64,000 nt of DNA from Viscum album (taxonomy: Eukaryota; Streptophyta; Magnoliopsida; Santalales; Viscaceae), in assembly GCA_963277665.1 (NCBI GenBank), contig OY728165.1:1151556050-1151620049 (forward strand), in the 5' to 3' direction. The stretch's first letter is position 1, and every line of letters begins with the position of its first letter. A program made the position numbers and the translations under genes. Positions 12,104 through 23,210 of the stretch are shown in pieces. A model generated the notes under the pieces. That model worked only from the letters and a program-made list of their open reading frames with translations. It had not been told where the DNA came from and searched no databases.

Positions 12104-12655
12104 AAATAAATTGCATCCTCACAATTTAAAATTTTTATTTGAAAATAAAATGTTGAAAATACAAAATACCTTTGTGGAAAACCCACATCAAAAATAGGGT
12201 TAATAAAAATATAACATTAAAAGAAAGAAAGAGAAGTACAAAGGTCACCCGAGATAGACCATACAAGGATTCTATGAAAATATGGATATGGAGGAAAAAA
12301 ACCATCAAGGTCTGATAGAGAGTTGTAGAAAACAGGGTTAAGAGAAAGTTTAAATACATGAAAATCAAAAACATGTGATTAGTTAAACGATCATTGATTC
12401 CCTAGAAGGAAAATTTAACCGACAATGTTTTTTTTAAGTTACCTTTCATAAAGTTGAGGAATTTATTTACGATATTTACGAAGAACGTAAGGAAATATAC
12501 ATACTTGTCTTGTAGACTTTCATTCTTTAATAAATTTTCACCACAACCCATATTTCACTCCAAATGGTAACAGAACTCCAAAATATTCTATTTATCCTAA
12601 TTGTATAAGGTTCCAAATATTACCAAATACCATTTAGATTAGGAAAAATATTTTG

Positions 12656-12795
12656 TAACAACCAGGGACTTCCTGTAGGCTAGTGGTAGGTAATAAAGGA
12701 CTATCACACTATAGTTGTGGGTTGGATTCCTGTAGCTTTGTCCGATGCGACGGGTTATCCCCCAACCTGCAGGTTGTCCGTTTCATAAAAATATA
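12656..12795 (+). repeat. SINE-like, tRNA-related segment
   Basis: The segment contains TAGGCTAGTGG (12676-12686), close to a polymerase III A box, and GGTTGGATTCC (12720-12730), close to a B box, 44 bp apart as in tRNA-derived SINEs. A GC-richer tail follows. AAAAATAT occurs just left of it and again at the right end, a possible target duplication. It does not fold as a complete tRNA to my eye, so I do not call a tRNA gene. It lies in the inner region of element 2. Confidence 0.4.
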
Positions 12796-13141
12796 GTATT
12801 ATAATATTCCAAAAATAATCATCAGAAATGTTTTAACCATAAACAATACTATCCAAGGTTCAATATAATCCATTCCAACCATTATAGTTATCCAAAATAC
12901 CTTTATCCAGACATTCTCTAAATGGCCTCTAAATTCCAAAATCAATTGTAACATCAAATTCCCCAGACAATGTAAAGTTTCTCTTATTGTCACATACTAA
13001 AAATATGATTACCTTCATCATATTAAAACCTTTGCAAGAAGTAATGTAGTACAATCATTATATATATCACATTATTCTTATAACTAGAATATAATCAATG
13101 AGTCCAATAGCACCAAAACATTAATTATTCCACTTCTACTG

Positions 13142-14010
13142 TAGTAAGAGCATAAGATTGGCCTTGACCCCTTATCCTTTTCTATCGTAAGTTTCTCTGA
13201 CGCTTAGGACATTCATTTTCATAATGCCCCATTTCCCTATAATCGTAGCATTCAACATTGACAACCTCATTCTTTCCCTTGCAATCACGAGCATGGTGAC
13301 CTTTTTATCCAAATTTATAACAAAATCCCATTCCTTTAAGGCAATTACCAGAGTGATTCTTCCAAAAATTATCGCATAATGTAAAATCCTTCTTTCCCTT
13401 TTTCCTTTATCTTTCTCTTGTTCCACCGTTCTCTTCTTCTCTTGTTTTACTTTATTATCATAAGATTTAGAGAATTCCATTTCTTTCCTGATAGAACATG
13501 AGACTATATCTTCGTATGTTGAAAAATATTGTGATACTAATGCTAGATAGAGAAATGGTTTTAACCCATCAAAGAAACGATCTATCTTACTTCTTGGGTT
13601 ACGAATATAATCTGGATCATGCCTCGCTAACCTTGTAAAGTTAGCCTCATACATTGCGACATTCTCATCCTCCATATTCCCCAGACTCAGAAATTTCCAT
13701 TCCATATCTTCTCTATGGTCACGAGGGAAGTATTTTTCTAAGAAAATCTCTTTGAACTACCTCTATTCCATATTAGATACTTCTTCATCTTCTTTTGTGT
13801 TTTGAATCAGGGACCACCATTCATCGACATCGCCAGTGAGCCGGTAAACTGCCATGGCAACCTTCTACCTTTCGCTACTCCCTTAGGCGTGGAATATTTT
13901 CTCTATGGAGTTTATACATTGCTCAACTACAAATGGATTTTTACCCACATTAAATGTTGGAAGTTGATGCCTCATGAAGTGGTCTAACATTTATCCTCCA
14001 TGTTTTAGAT
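13142..14010 (-). pseudogene. Element 2 gag remnant with two zinc knuckles
   Basis: Gag is the capsid-nucleocapsid protein that packages element RNA. The N-terminal part (about 14000-13720) shows RHQLPTFNVGKNPFV and VYRLTGDVDEWWSLI with two stops. The middle is open (13705-13172, 177 codons) with YEANFTRLARHDPDYI and KIDRFFDGLKPFLYLALVS, typical of the plant gypsy gag fold. The open frame then runs past a frameshift: in another frame lie two CCHC knuckles, CYKFG-stop-KGHHARDC and CYDYREMGHYENEC. In each, the second Cys is lost (Phe and Tyr). No protease can be recognised downstream; a GMDYIEPW string near 12870 is the only hint. The identification is firm and the gene is dead. Confidence 0.85.
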
Positions 14011-14679
14011 CAGGGTGCTCCATAGGAGTAAGGTTATTATTCATAACCTGAGTGAGTTGTCCTAGTATGGTGATAAGTTAATCAGCACCAGTTGTATCTC
14101 CAACTCCATTATAATTATATTGAACAGGAGGGAAATCCCTACAAGTAGTGCATGCATTTATATGGTTTACATTCCTCCCACTAGGCACCATTTCTAAACA
14201 ATGGCATAAACTAGATTAGTTTATTAATCAAAATACATAAGTCCATACTTGTAAAAAACTTAACATAAATTGAACTATTTATGGATATAATATATAATCA
14301 TAAAAAAGAAATGTTTTCTTTGAGGAAGTATATACTCATAAACCCTTCATAATGGTTTGTAAATAAAATGAGAATTATCCTAAGAAAATCCCCCAGGAGT
14401 GTCATAACCAAGAGTGCAGCAAGGCCCGTTGTCGTGCACCAGTTCCCATTCCAGTCAAGCTCAAAGCAGTGTTTTTGGGTTTTACCCCTTGGTACATCTG
14501 TTCCAGAGCTGCCTCTACCTGCTTATATCCAGACAGGGATGTATTGCTCGGAAAACTCACAAAATCCCTATAATACCAAAATTATAGGAAGTTCTTCTAT
14601 ACTAATCCTCACATCTATCTTTGGGATATGTGATATAATCAGTGTTTATATAAATATAGCTTCCAAGTATAGTACTAAA

Positions 14680-14694
14680 CTGCCTCTGATACCA
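14680..14694 (-). other. Primer-binding site of element 2 (tRNA-iMet)
   Basis: Minus-strand TGGTATCAGAGGCAG lies two bases inside the right LTR. It agrees with the complement of the plant initiator tRNA-Met 3' end over the first eleven bases. It fixes the element orientation as minus. Confidence 0.85.
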
Positions 14695-14696
14695 AC

Positions 14697-17600
14697 TGTA
14701 ATGCCCCGACCCCAGTTACCCAGATTCGGTGCATTATTGCGTAAAATTGGCATGATCACAAAAGATCAAGTATCGAAAGACCGATTAGTTTAGTAGTCTT
14801 GGAAACACTAGATACATTCATAAGTCATACATTACATCATAAAGTAAACAAAAAATAAAAAAACATCCTGTTTTCATATCCCCTCAAACTACCCCTACAG
14901 GTCATTCATAAAACACTTCATCACATTCTGGAAAAATTAAAACATTTAAAGGGGTGAGCTCCGATGCTACGTAAGGATAACAATGTAGCAGAAGCATTCA
15001 TAAATTAACATAAACATTTAAGGCAATGTATGACTAAAACAAAATCCTTTTAAACTTGAACTTAAACAGAATATGGAAAAAATAAAATGAGATAATGCCA
15101 ATTACTTATTCACATGGATATTCTAGAGGTCGAATAATCACATACAATAACAATAACCACTTTCATAATGATGGAATGTATAATGCCAGGCTATCATAAC
15201 CACGTTTCCAAGGCCTCGTTCCAAGACTAAAATTATGATTTTGTCAAGGCCTCATGACAAGAAACTAGTTTGTCTCATGAGACCTACCGATGCAATTTTT
15301 TTAGATGATACTTATGTTTAAAATTCCTCAAATATACTCTAGTGTTTTTCTGAATACATTATGCATGCTTCTGAAAACAAAAATAACTTATTCTGAGACT
15401 GCTCGACTAATTATAGGCCATGATGGGTCCACACCCAATCCCTTCAAGTCTACCACACTCGAGAGTCGGGTTTTTTGAAAACATTTTTAATCTTGCATTA
15501 AATACGTATACATTTGCACTGGAATTTCATATATTTGAGATAAATATCTCTCTCTTTTTTGAAATAATTTAAAAAAGTTAAGGCTTGTGGACGAAGCTGA
15601 AACTCAAATAATGGTCACGGTGGCAGAAAAGTTGTTATCACCGCAAACATATGAAAAATCAACATTCCATTTTTTTCATTTATTAAAACCCTTCATATAA
15701 AAGGATTCCATTTGAATAAATTTAAAAGTCAAAGGGTTTTATACACCGTATAAAAGAAATTTGTGTATAAAACAAAATATGCCTCAATGAATGGAGATTA
15801 AGACGAAGTCCTTAAAAAGATCATTTTTTAAATAAAATAGATCTATTATGTGTATTCACAATAAGTATACATAAAGAAATTAAAAATACAAGATAGGACA
15901 TAATAATATCATGACATAATTTGAAAGTAGGAGATTATCCCAAAGAATAGAAATTTCGTTATGAAGTTCCCTTACCTCGTGTCCGTCTTGACTCGACCGT
16001 TATTTATTCTCCTGAATGATAAAATAGAGTTAATTTATATTTGATTAAGAACCTTTTTCATGTTCATTATTCCTTTTATATCACTTATTACCATGTTATT
16101 AACATTATGAAATTATTTATGTTAAATACGGTCATTTTGTCGATCTTTGGTTCTTGAGTCAAAAATAAATTTTTTATAACTATAAGTTCTTCATGTGGTA
16201 AAATATCAATTATATCCAGAATTATATTCATGATTTAGTTATCATATATATCATATATATCCACTATATACATTCATTCATAATATTACGTAACATTTCG
16301 AGGTAAGAAATGAAATGCACCGTTCATGGAGACGGTAAGCCGTACGTACGCATGAATGCTACTTTCATTTCTATTTCATATTTAATGGAATTAAATCATA
16401 ATGATATAAAGGTATATTATAATTACATTATAATATCAAATATAATATCATTTACTTCATCGTTTATTCATCCCACATATTGCAATAACGTTTCAAATCA
16501 CCTTGAAGGGGCGGTAGTCCGCACTACCTAAAATGAAATCATCGCGTTTACCCATAATAGAAATAAAAAAGGTATGCCATTAATGAAAAATAAATCAGTA
16601 TAATGAAAACATAAACATAATATATATATCATATATGAAAATAGTTTCTTCAAAATGGTCACCATTAGAGGTTTTAAAAGAATATTGAACAATCATCATT
16701 TCGTGAGGCAGTATTTCACCACCCACAGAAACAGTATGTTCTTTAACCATTAGACGAAGGTGTGTGTAAGTGTAAATAGAATACATATCATAACAAAATA
16801 CTAGTACATTGAAGATACTGGTTTTGTTACAAAAGAAATGAATAAAAATAATTTAAGGGGTTGGAGAAGCAAAATAAAACAAAATAACATAAGAGAAGAC
16901 ATTACCTTAAAATCGGGTAACTCTTTTTGACTTGAGTCAAAGGCTTCCTTGGGAAGACTTCTGACCAAAGTGAGGCTTCAAGGTGTAATATAGGGATGTT
17001 GAGAGAGTATTTTGGAAGAGTTTGGATGAGACAAATGGGTTTATTTTGTGAATAAGGTGGTAGAGGTGGGGGCCTTTTATAAGAGGGGAGAAGGGGCACT
17101 CTTGGAAAGATTGAAATGTTACTTTATTAATGAAATGCTTTTTGGATTCTATAGGTCCGAAAATGATATATTACGAGGATAAGGTGATAAGGGTTAGAAA
17201 TATGATCATCCAATAGGTTTTTGACAAATGTATTCCTTGTATTTTACATTATCTTTTCATTTTATATAAATCGTTAATTAATGAGGTAATCGTTGTATCA
17301 TCATGGTGTCATACAAAATTTAATTTATTTAATTTCTAAAAATTATAAAAAATATATCATGATGTAGGAAATATTATTAGCTTTCTAATGATTACTTATA
17401 GTCGAAATGTTAAATTATAACCCCATGTAATAATTGTTTTAGTAAACCAACACATGTTTTTGACAATTGTATTTTTACTTTAAATAAAATGTTATTAATG
17501 TCATTTTCATACCAAAGTGGCTCCATGGGGACCCCATGTTGACCCATGGATTTTCTTGGTCGTCCATGACTAATCCAATAAGGGTAGGACAAGTGTATGG

Positions 17601-18439
17601 GTATTTTCATATATTTATAATATCATTTTACCTTAAATTTCACTAATTACCTTTAATCACTATTAATTAAACCTAAAAGTTACTATTCACCAAAAAATTA
17701 TTTCAATCCCATTGAACCACATTTTACTTCCTAATGACAACCATGTATGTTGGATTTTTGAAAATCAAATCACAGAAGTGGTAATGTTTCATTTAAAATA
17801 AAAATCAGTTTTTAACTATCACTTAGTGGTTTCACTATTCATAATAAATTTATGTTTTTCAGAACAATGCCAAAATTTCACCCTAAGATATAACTGATAT
17901 TCTGAATTAAAAAATTATGTATATTTTACAAAATTCCAAAAATATAAGTTGCATTAATTAATTTTATAATTAATTTCCACTGTCACAACAAATAGCGTGT
18001 TTTTAAGAAATAATATATATCAAAAGATTGACAATTGTTTATGTCCAATTTCAAAGTGAAATTAATTATAATGACCACAATTGGATAAAATGGTAAAAAT
18101 ATTTTCTAATTATACTTTAAAACCACTCAATTTTATAATTTATCACTATAAATTATTTTGATTAAAAAAGATGCTTTTAAGTATTTTTCACTATTCATAA
18201 AAAATTAGAATTTCTCAGAAAAATACCAAAAATTTAACATAGGCTAATTTCGATATTCCGAATCAAAAAATGAAGTCCATTTTGAATGATAAAATTTATA
18301 AAATTTCAAAATTTATGTATTACTATCCAAAACAGCTACTTTGATTGGTTGTGGTGTGTGTTAGAACTCGAAGTTGCGTACAACACACGCTACTTTATTA
18401 TTCAAAGAGAAGTGCACCGTGGAAGCTTGGGGTGTTACA
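14697..18439 (-). repeat. Element 2 LTR, right copy (5' LTR in element sense)
   Basis: Plus-strand ends are TGTAATGCCCCGACCCC and GTGTTACA. It is collinear with 8349-12090 over its whole length, including the TATA box (17075-17082), the stem-loop (16307-16371) and both donor-like motifs. It ends at 18439, where the element 1 leader resumes. Confidence 0.9.
16307..16371 (-). other. Conserved LTR stem-loop, right copy
   Basis: Same fold as 9962-10026: GAAATGAAA with TTTCATTTC, and GTTCATG with CATGAAT (one G-U). The loop ACGGTAAGCCGT is unchanged between copies. Confidence 0.6.
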
Positions 18440-18699
18440 ATAATAGTGGTTTTTAATTTAGGGAATCGAGTGTTTGTATGGTGGCCGTCATATCAATTCA
18501 CCAAGACCCCAAATTTTGAGTTCTGACTGAGTTCATGGAAACACTAATTGCATGTGTATTTGAAATGTTTATTTTTCATATGATCATTTTGAGTCAACTA
18601 ACTAGGTATAACATAATGACTGTGGCACACCTATTTTTTTCAGGATGCCACCATATATATTTCCATCCAGGATTCTCGAGAGAGTACACAACGATAGCC

Positions 18700-19400
18700 C
18701 ATTTGGAAAATAGGTCTTAGTGTAGGGCCCTCTTATGACATTAGCAACTTCGGGTGGTGTACCAGCAGCACCACTACCCATTGGGTAGCTATTGCCACCA
18801 GCCCCATTAGAAAAGGGTGAATGCAGATTGAGCACATTGCACGAGTTCCACTACCAGAGGCCTTCTATGTACCGAGGCTAGAAGGACTCGTATGTGGCTT
18901 AGGACTAGATGGAGGTTGTGGCCAGAGTTTTTCACTTTGTTGGGACACCAGCTGATATGATAGTGATCCTAGATGCCATTCTCTTTTGGGGAGTAGCTAT
19001 GAGATGGTGGAGTCTGACACTCCAGATACATGATGAGGATACCCTCATCTGGGAGGACTTCGAGAGCCTTTACAGTGAAGATTTTGTCCCATCAACTCTA
19101 AGTTCACTACATATACATGATTTTATGCACTTATACCATGGCATAATGAATTTGGCCGAGTATTCGAGGAGGTTTATGAATCACTCCCACTACTCCACTG
19201 ATAGGGAATGAGACCCGTCTTTCAGAGCCCAAACCTTTGATCAAGGTCTCCGATGGGAGATCATAGGATCGATGATATCACTCAGTATATAGACATAGGC
19301 TAGGGTGCTAGAGTATGCACTTTTGGTGGAGGGATTCCTTATTGAGCAGGAACTGATAGAGATTCCCATAACTAGGCGTCATGTAGCAGAGTCATCTGTA
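18700..19400 (+). pseudogene. Element 1 gag remnant
   Basis: The longest open part (18909-19211, 100 codons) has AILFWGVAMRWWSLTLQIHD, then DFESLYSEDFVPSTL, then NLAEYSRRF, which follow the capsid part of gypsy gag. After a stop the frame continues with RAQTFDQGLRWEIIGSMISL. No CCHC knuckle is visible in 19400-19860, so the nucleocapsid part is lost or unreadable. The stretch 18440-18700 is the resumed leader. Element 3 gag has a matching RWWSM motif, so the two are related. Confidence 0.7.
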
Positions 19401-19859
19401 GTAACCAGTAGGCTAATGATGCAGGGGCCCAAGCAGGACAGACCTTCTGGTAAATGACCTAAGGATACCAGGTTGGTGGTGCAGGGCTCATAGGATAGAG
19501 GATAATAGATTAGTAGTACGAAGTGATACTCATGAATCCTATAGGGACACATGACTCATTGCTACCTGACTCGCCAAACGGACGACCAACAAATGGTCGA
19601 GGGACTGTCAATGCAGAGGAATAGATTCAATCAGGGAGGTCCACATGTAGTAAGTAGACGTGGCAGCAGAGATTTCCATGCAGTTGGTGGTGTATTGTGA
19701 TTTGAGAATCTACCGCTTCTACCTCTAAATGGTCCACCCCAACCATAGAGAGTAGGTGGACAGGAACTTGCTCAGTTCTAGGCAGCTGAGGCCTATGACC
19801 ATGATGCTCTAGATATGATAAGAGGTATGATCTATGTATACTCAACCACAGATATAATA

Positions 19860-20170
19860 TGTATATACACAGGTTCTAGTCACTATTTTATTGTCACAAC
19901 CCTCATTTAGAGCTTAGAGATTCAGATGGAGCCATAGGCTCGATCCTTATTGATAGATACTCTTACAAGAGAGGATTAGGCAATTACATCCTAGTGCTGG
20001 CGGTGTGAAATTACTATAGGAGTCGAGAGCTTAGGCTGGGATATTCTAGTAGTGGTCTCGAGGCCTTATGACGTCTTCTTGGGAATGGACGGGTTGTCCA
20101 CATTCTGTGCCCAGATGAACTCTATTAGGCTCAATGTGTGGTGTGTCCCCAAGGATGGGACCAGGTATTC
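19860..20170 (+). pseudogene. Element 1 protease remnant
   Basis: The aspartic protease would cut Gag-Pol. The active-site loop reads TGSSHYFIVTT, but the codon for the catalytic Asp just before TG is TAC (Tyr, 19866-19868). About 210 bp on, GMDGLSTFCAQMN matches the conserved C-terminal flap-to-core stretch. Stops intervene. Confidence 0.6.
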
Positions 20171-20399
20171 CATTACTGGCGAGATGTGATCCTTTATAGC
20201 ACATGATGGACTTACCCAGAGAAGGGTGTAGCCAATCACACACCAGCTGGATAGCCTTACCCACTAATCATTAGATGTTTAGAGTTTGAGATAACATGCA
20301 ATGGTGGACTAGTATTTTTACTTCTTCCATGATGATGTTCCAAGACTACCTCCATGCTGAGAGGTAGAATTTTACATCAAATTTTACCCTAGGATGACA

Positions 20400-21190
20400 C
20401 TGATGTCTACACCAGCATATCAGATGGATCTCGCAGAGCTTCATGAGTTACGAGTACAGTTGTAGGACTTGTAGAGAAATTGGTTTATAAGGCCCAATGT
20501 TTCACCATGGGATACCCCAATTTTGTTCTCCAAGAATGTATGAGGGTGAGACTCGGGGTGGACTATCGGTGCTGGAACTAGGTGGTTTTGAAGAAAATGT
20601 ATCAACTTCTAAGGATTGATGATCTTTTCAATCAGCTGAAGGGTTCTCATTGGTTTTCAAATATAGACCTCATATCAGGGTATCATCAGCTCGGGGTACG
20701 AGTTGAGGATGTGCTGAAGATGAACTTAAGATGTCGGTATAGACACTTTGAGTTCTTGGTTTTTCCATTCAGCGTGATCAGTTCCCCAATAGTGTTCATG
20801 GGACTCATGAACAGTATCATCTAGACATACCTTGATTTTTTTGGTGGTCTTCATCAACGACATCCTGATATACTCATTTGCAGTGGAGGAGAATAGCTAT
20901 CATCTTCAGATAGTTCTAGATTCACTCAGAGAGCACCAACATTATGGTAAGCTTGAGAAGTTCCAGTTTTGGATACAAGAGATCCCCCTTTTGGGACACG
21001 TTTTCTCGGAGGCTGGATTTGTAGTGGTTTTGCTGAAGATAGATGTGCAGATTTCCTGGGAGTCACCTAGGACTGTGACCGAGCTGTAAAGATTCTCAGA
21101 GTTAGCCGGATAATACTGGAGACTCGTGCCCGACTATTCCACGATTGTGTCACCATTCTCAGCATTGATGAAGAAGGGAAACCCCTTCGT
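20400..21190 (+). pseudogene. Element 1 reverse transcriptase remnant
   Basis: Domain order is clear: TPAYQMDLAELHELRVQL (fingers), FIRPNVSPWDTPILF after a stop, then LRIDDLFNQLKGS and FSNIDLISGYHQL, then RYRHFEFLVFPF (palm). The catalytic box reads FINDILIYS: the first Asp is AAC (Asn, 20856-20858) and the second remains. HLQIVLDSLREHQ, LLGHVFSEAGF and, past stops, the thumb FSELAG and ALMKKGNPFVW follow. Two frames are used (20582-20824 and 20832-21089), separated by a stop and a shift. The protein is dead but the identity is certain. Confidence 0.9.
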
Positions 21191-21224
21191 ATGGACATAA
21201 AGATTCCAGTAGAGTTTTCAGTAG

Positions 21225-21640
21225 ATGAGACAGAGACCGACAAGTGCCCCCATCATGAGGCTACCAGAAGAGGGCATTGGGGATATAGTCAACTGTGATG
21301 CATCAGGGACCAGACATGGGGGTGTCTTGAAGAAGGAGTGGGCATTGATCCCTTATAGTTCACAAAAGCTGAGAAATAATGATAATTACTGCCCTCCCCA
21401 AGACATGGAGTTAGAAGCAGTGGTCTTCACCTTGATGATGTGGTTAAATTACATGATGGGTAAAAATCTTACAGTATACTCTGATCACATGATTCTCAGG
21501 TATATCTTCTCTCAGAAGGACCTGAATCTGAGACAGCAGCGATGTCCAGATTTCCACTAGGACTATGAATTTGAGATAGTCTATACTCTTGGGAAAGGGA
21601 ATGTTATAGCATATGCACTCAGCAGGTGGTCTGGTCTACA
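21225..21640 (+). pseudogene. Element 1 RNase H remnant
   Basis: An open stretch (21225-21560, 111 codons) carries VNCDASGTRHGGVLKK with the first catalytic Asp, MELEAVVFTLMMWLNYMMG with the catalytic Glu strand, and VYSDHMILRYIFSQKDL with a further Asp. After a stop, DYEFEIVYTLGKGNVIAYAL ends the domain, the usual Asp of the last motif being Tyr. It is the best preserved domain of the element. Confidence 0.88.
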
Positions 21641-21839
21641 CTTGCTGAGTGAGGTGACAGAGAAGCTAGCCACATTTTAGATATCCTTTGTAGAAACAGA
21701 TGGGCCAGCTTACCTCCAGTCTATGACAATCACTCTCCCACTCCTTCATCATTTCAGGGAGGTTCATCTTGTGGACATTGACTATGAGGCTCTATGTGAT
21801 CAAATATCTTTAGGACAAGCACCTGATTGATTTTCTGGA

Positions 21840-22480
21840 GGTGTGGAGCACATCATCCTTTTTAGTGGACATACCATGGTACCTATGGTTCTACATGAGG
21901 AGGTGTTGAGGGAGTACCATATGTCCCCTATGGAGGTACATCCTGGTGTGTTGAATATGTACCTGGACCTCCAATGTTATAAATGGTGGCCAAGTATGAA
22001 TAAAGCAGTTGAAGAATTTGTTTTTTGGTGCCTCACTTGTCAGCAAGTGAAGGCCGAGAATCAGGTTCAAACAATCTTAGTGCAGCCACTAGAGGTGCTG
22101 GAGTGGATGTTGGATGGTATATCCATGTACTTTGTGACAGGTCTTCCACATATGTCCAGAGGAAATGATTCCATTTCGGTGATCATTGGCCGACTCACCA
22201 AGTCATGCCACTTCCTACCAATCTAGAAGTAGGTATCAAAAGAGATATTGGGATGCCTCTACATACTAGAGATTGTGAGACTTCATGGAGTGCCATCATT
22301 GATTGTCTCTGACCGTGATGCACATTTTACTTACTTGTTTTGTATGGGATTGTAGGAGGTGTTTGAGACTTAGTTGTGTTTGATCACTTCATTTCATCCT
22401 CACACGGATTGTTTGACAGAGCAGAACATTTAGACACTGGATGACATGCTTTGGGCATGCATTTTAGATTTTGGACACAG
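21840..22480 (+). pseudogene. Element 1 integrase, zinc-binding and catalytic core remnant
   Basis: Integrase joins the cDNA to host DNA. The H2C2 zinc site is intact in REYHMSPMEVHPG and CLTCQQVKAENQ. In the core, the first acidic residue position reads SMYFVTGLP with TAC (Tyr, 22128-22130). The second is kept in SDRDAHFTYLF (22311) and the Glu in TEQNI (22419-22421). A stop follows at about 22225 and others later. One of three catalytic acids is gone. Confidence 0.88.
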
Positions 22481-22699
22481 TTGGGAGGATCAAGTTCCCT
22501 TGGTGGATATCACATAAAACAATAGTTATCACTCTACCATTAGTATGGAACCATTAGATTCCCTATAAGGTCAACCATGAAGATCACCTTTATACTGCAC
22601 ATACCCTGGGGAGTCAACAAGTATGGGTCCAGAGTTGGTATGAGATACCACTGAGAAGGTGTAGATCATTCCAGAGTGGATAAAGACTGCACAGAGCAG

Positions 22700-23160
22700 A
22701 CCGAAGTCTTATAATGATAAGATATGGAGACCATTGGAGTACGAGGAGGGAGACCATGTATTTTTATGGGTCTCACCTTGATGAGATTTACAGAGATTTG
22801 GCCAAGATGACAAGTTATATCTGATGTTTATCATACAATTTCTGATACATCGGAGGATTGGCGAGGTGGTATACCACTTGGAACATCCACCGTAGTTGGA
22901 GAGGGTGTACGAAGTCTTCCACGTATCTCATCTGAGGAAGTATATGTATGACCCATCCCACATGATCAACCATGGAGTGCTGGACTTTGCTGATGGGGTG
23001 ACGTTTACAGGGGTTCCAGTTGTGATTGTGGATCGATAGGAGAGATTCCATTGTGGGCAGTCGATACCTCTAGTGCACGTTCTCTGGCGGGACGTGAACC
23101 TTTAAGAGATCACATGGTAGTGGGAGGCTCATATTAATGCTCAGTATCCCCATTTTTTTC
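22700..23160 (+). pseudogene. Element 1 integrase C-terminus with chromodomain-like end
   Basis: Shows YEEGDHVFLRVS, then RRIGEVVYHLEHPP, then EVFHVSHLRKYMYDPSH, then VVIVDR, IPLVHVLWRDVNL and HINAQYPHFF. The last block is what Del/Tekay-type chromoviruses carry as a short chromodomain, which may guide integration to heterochromatin. Three stops break it. It runs almost to the purine tract, as in the family. Confidence 0.75.
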
Positions 23161-23200
23161 TTATTATATGTTTTGGATTTTGGGGAATAAAATCCTTAAT

Positions 23201-23210
23201 GTGGAGAGAA
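23201..23210 (+). other. Polypurine tract of element 1
   Basis: GTGGAGAGAA directly precedes the 3' LTR start. Element 3 has the same GTGGAGAGAA next to its LTR, which argues that the two belong to one lineage. Confidence 0.75.

Larger units (their letters stand above)
8349..18439 (-). mobile_element. Element 2: gag-only LTR retrotransposon (TR-GAG type), nested in element 1
   Basis: Two direct repeats of 3742-3743 bp (8349-12090 and 14697-18439) flank only 2.6 kb. On the minus strand the inside holds a clear initiator-Met primer site next to the right LTR, a broken gag with two zinc knuckles, a SINE-like segment, and a purine tract next to the left LTR. I see no convincing RT, RNase H or integrase. 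This is the layout of non-autonomous TR-GAG elements, which depend on Pol from a relative. The LTRs differ at about 18 of the first 150 bases by hand count, fewer than those of element 1, matching the nesting order. Flanks ATATG and ATAAT match at only three of five bases, so the target duplication is uncertain. Confidence 0.88.

Noticed and set aside
12676..12730. Possible tRNA gene
   Set aside because: A and B box likenesses are present, but I could not fold a full cloverleaf with acceptor and anticodon stems.
16310..16531. 73-codon plus-strand frame
   Set aside because: It covers the LTR stem-loop of element 2 on the non-transcribed strand and is broken in the left LTR.
18602..18835. 77-codon minus-strand frame
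   Set aside because: Shadow opposite the element 1 gag region.
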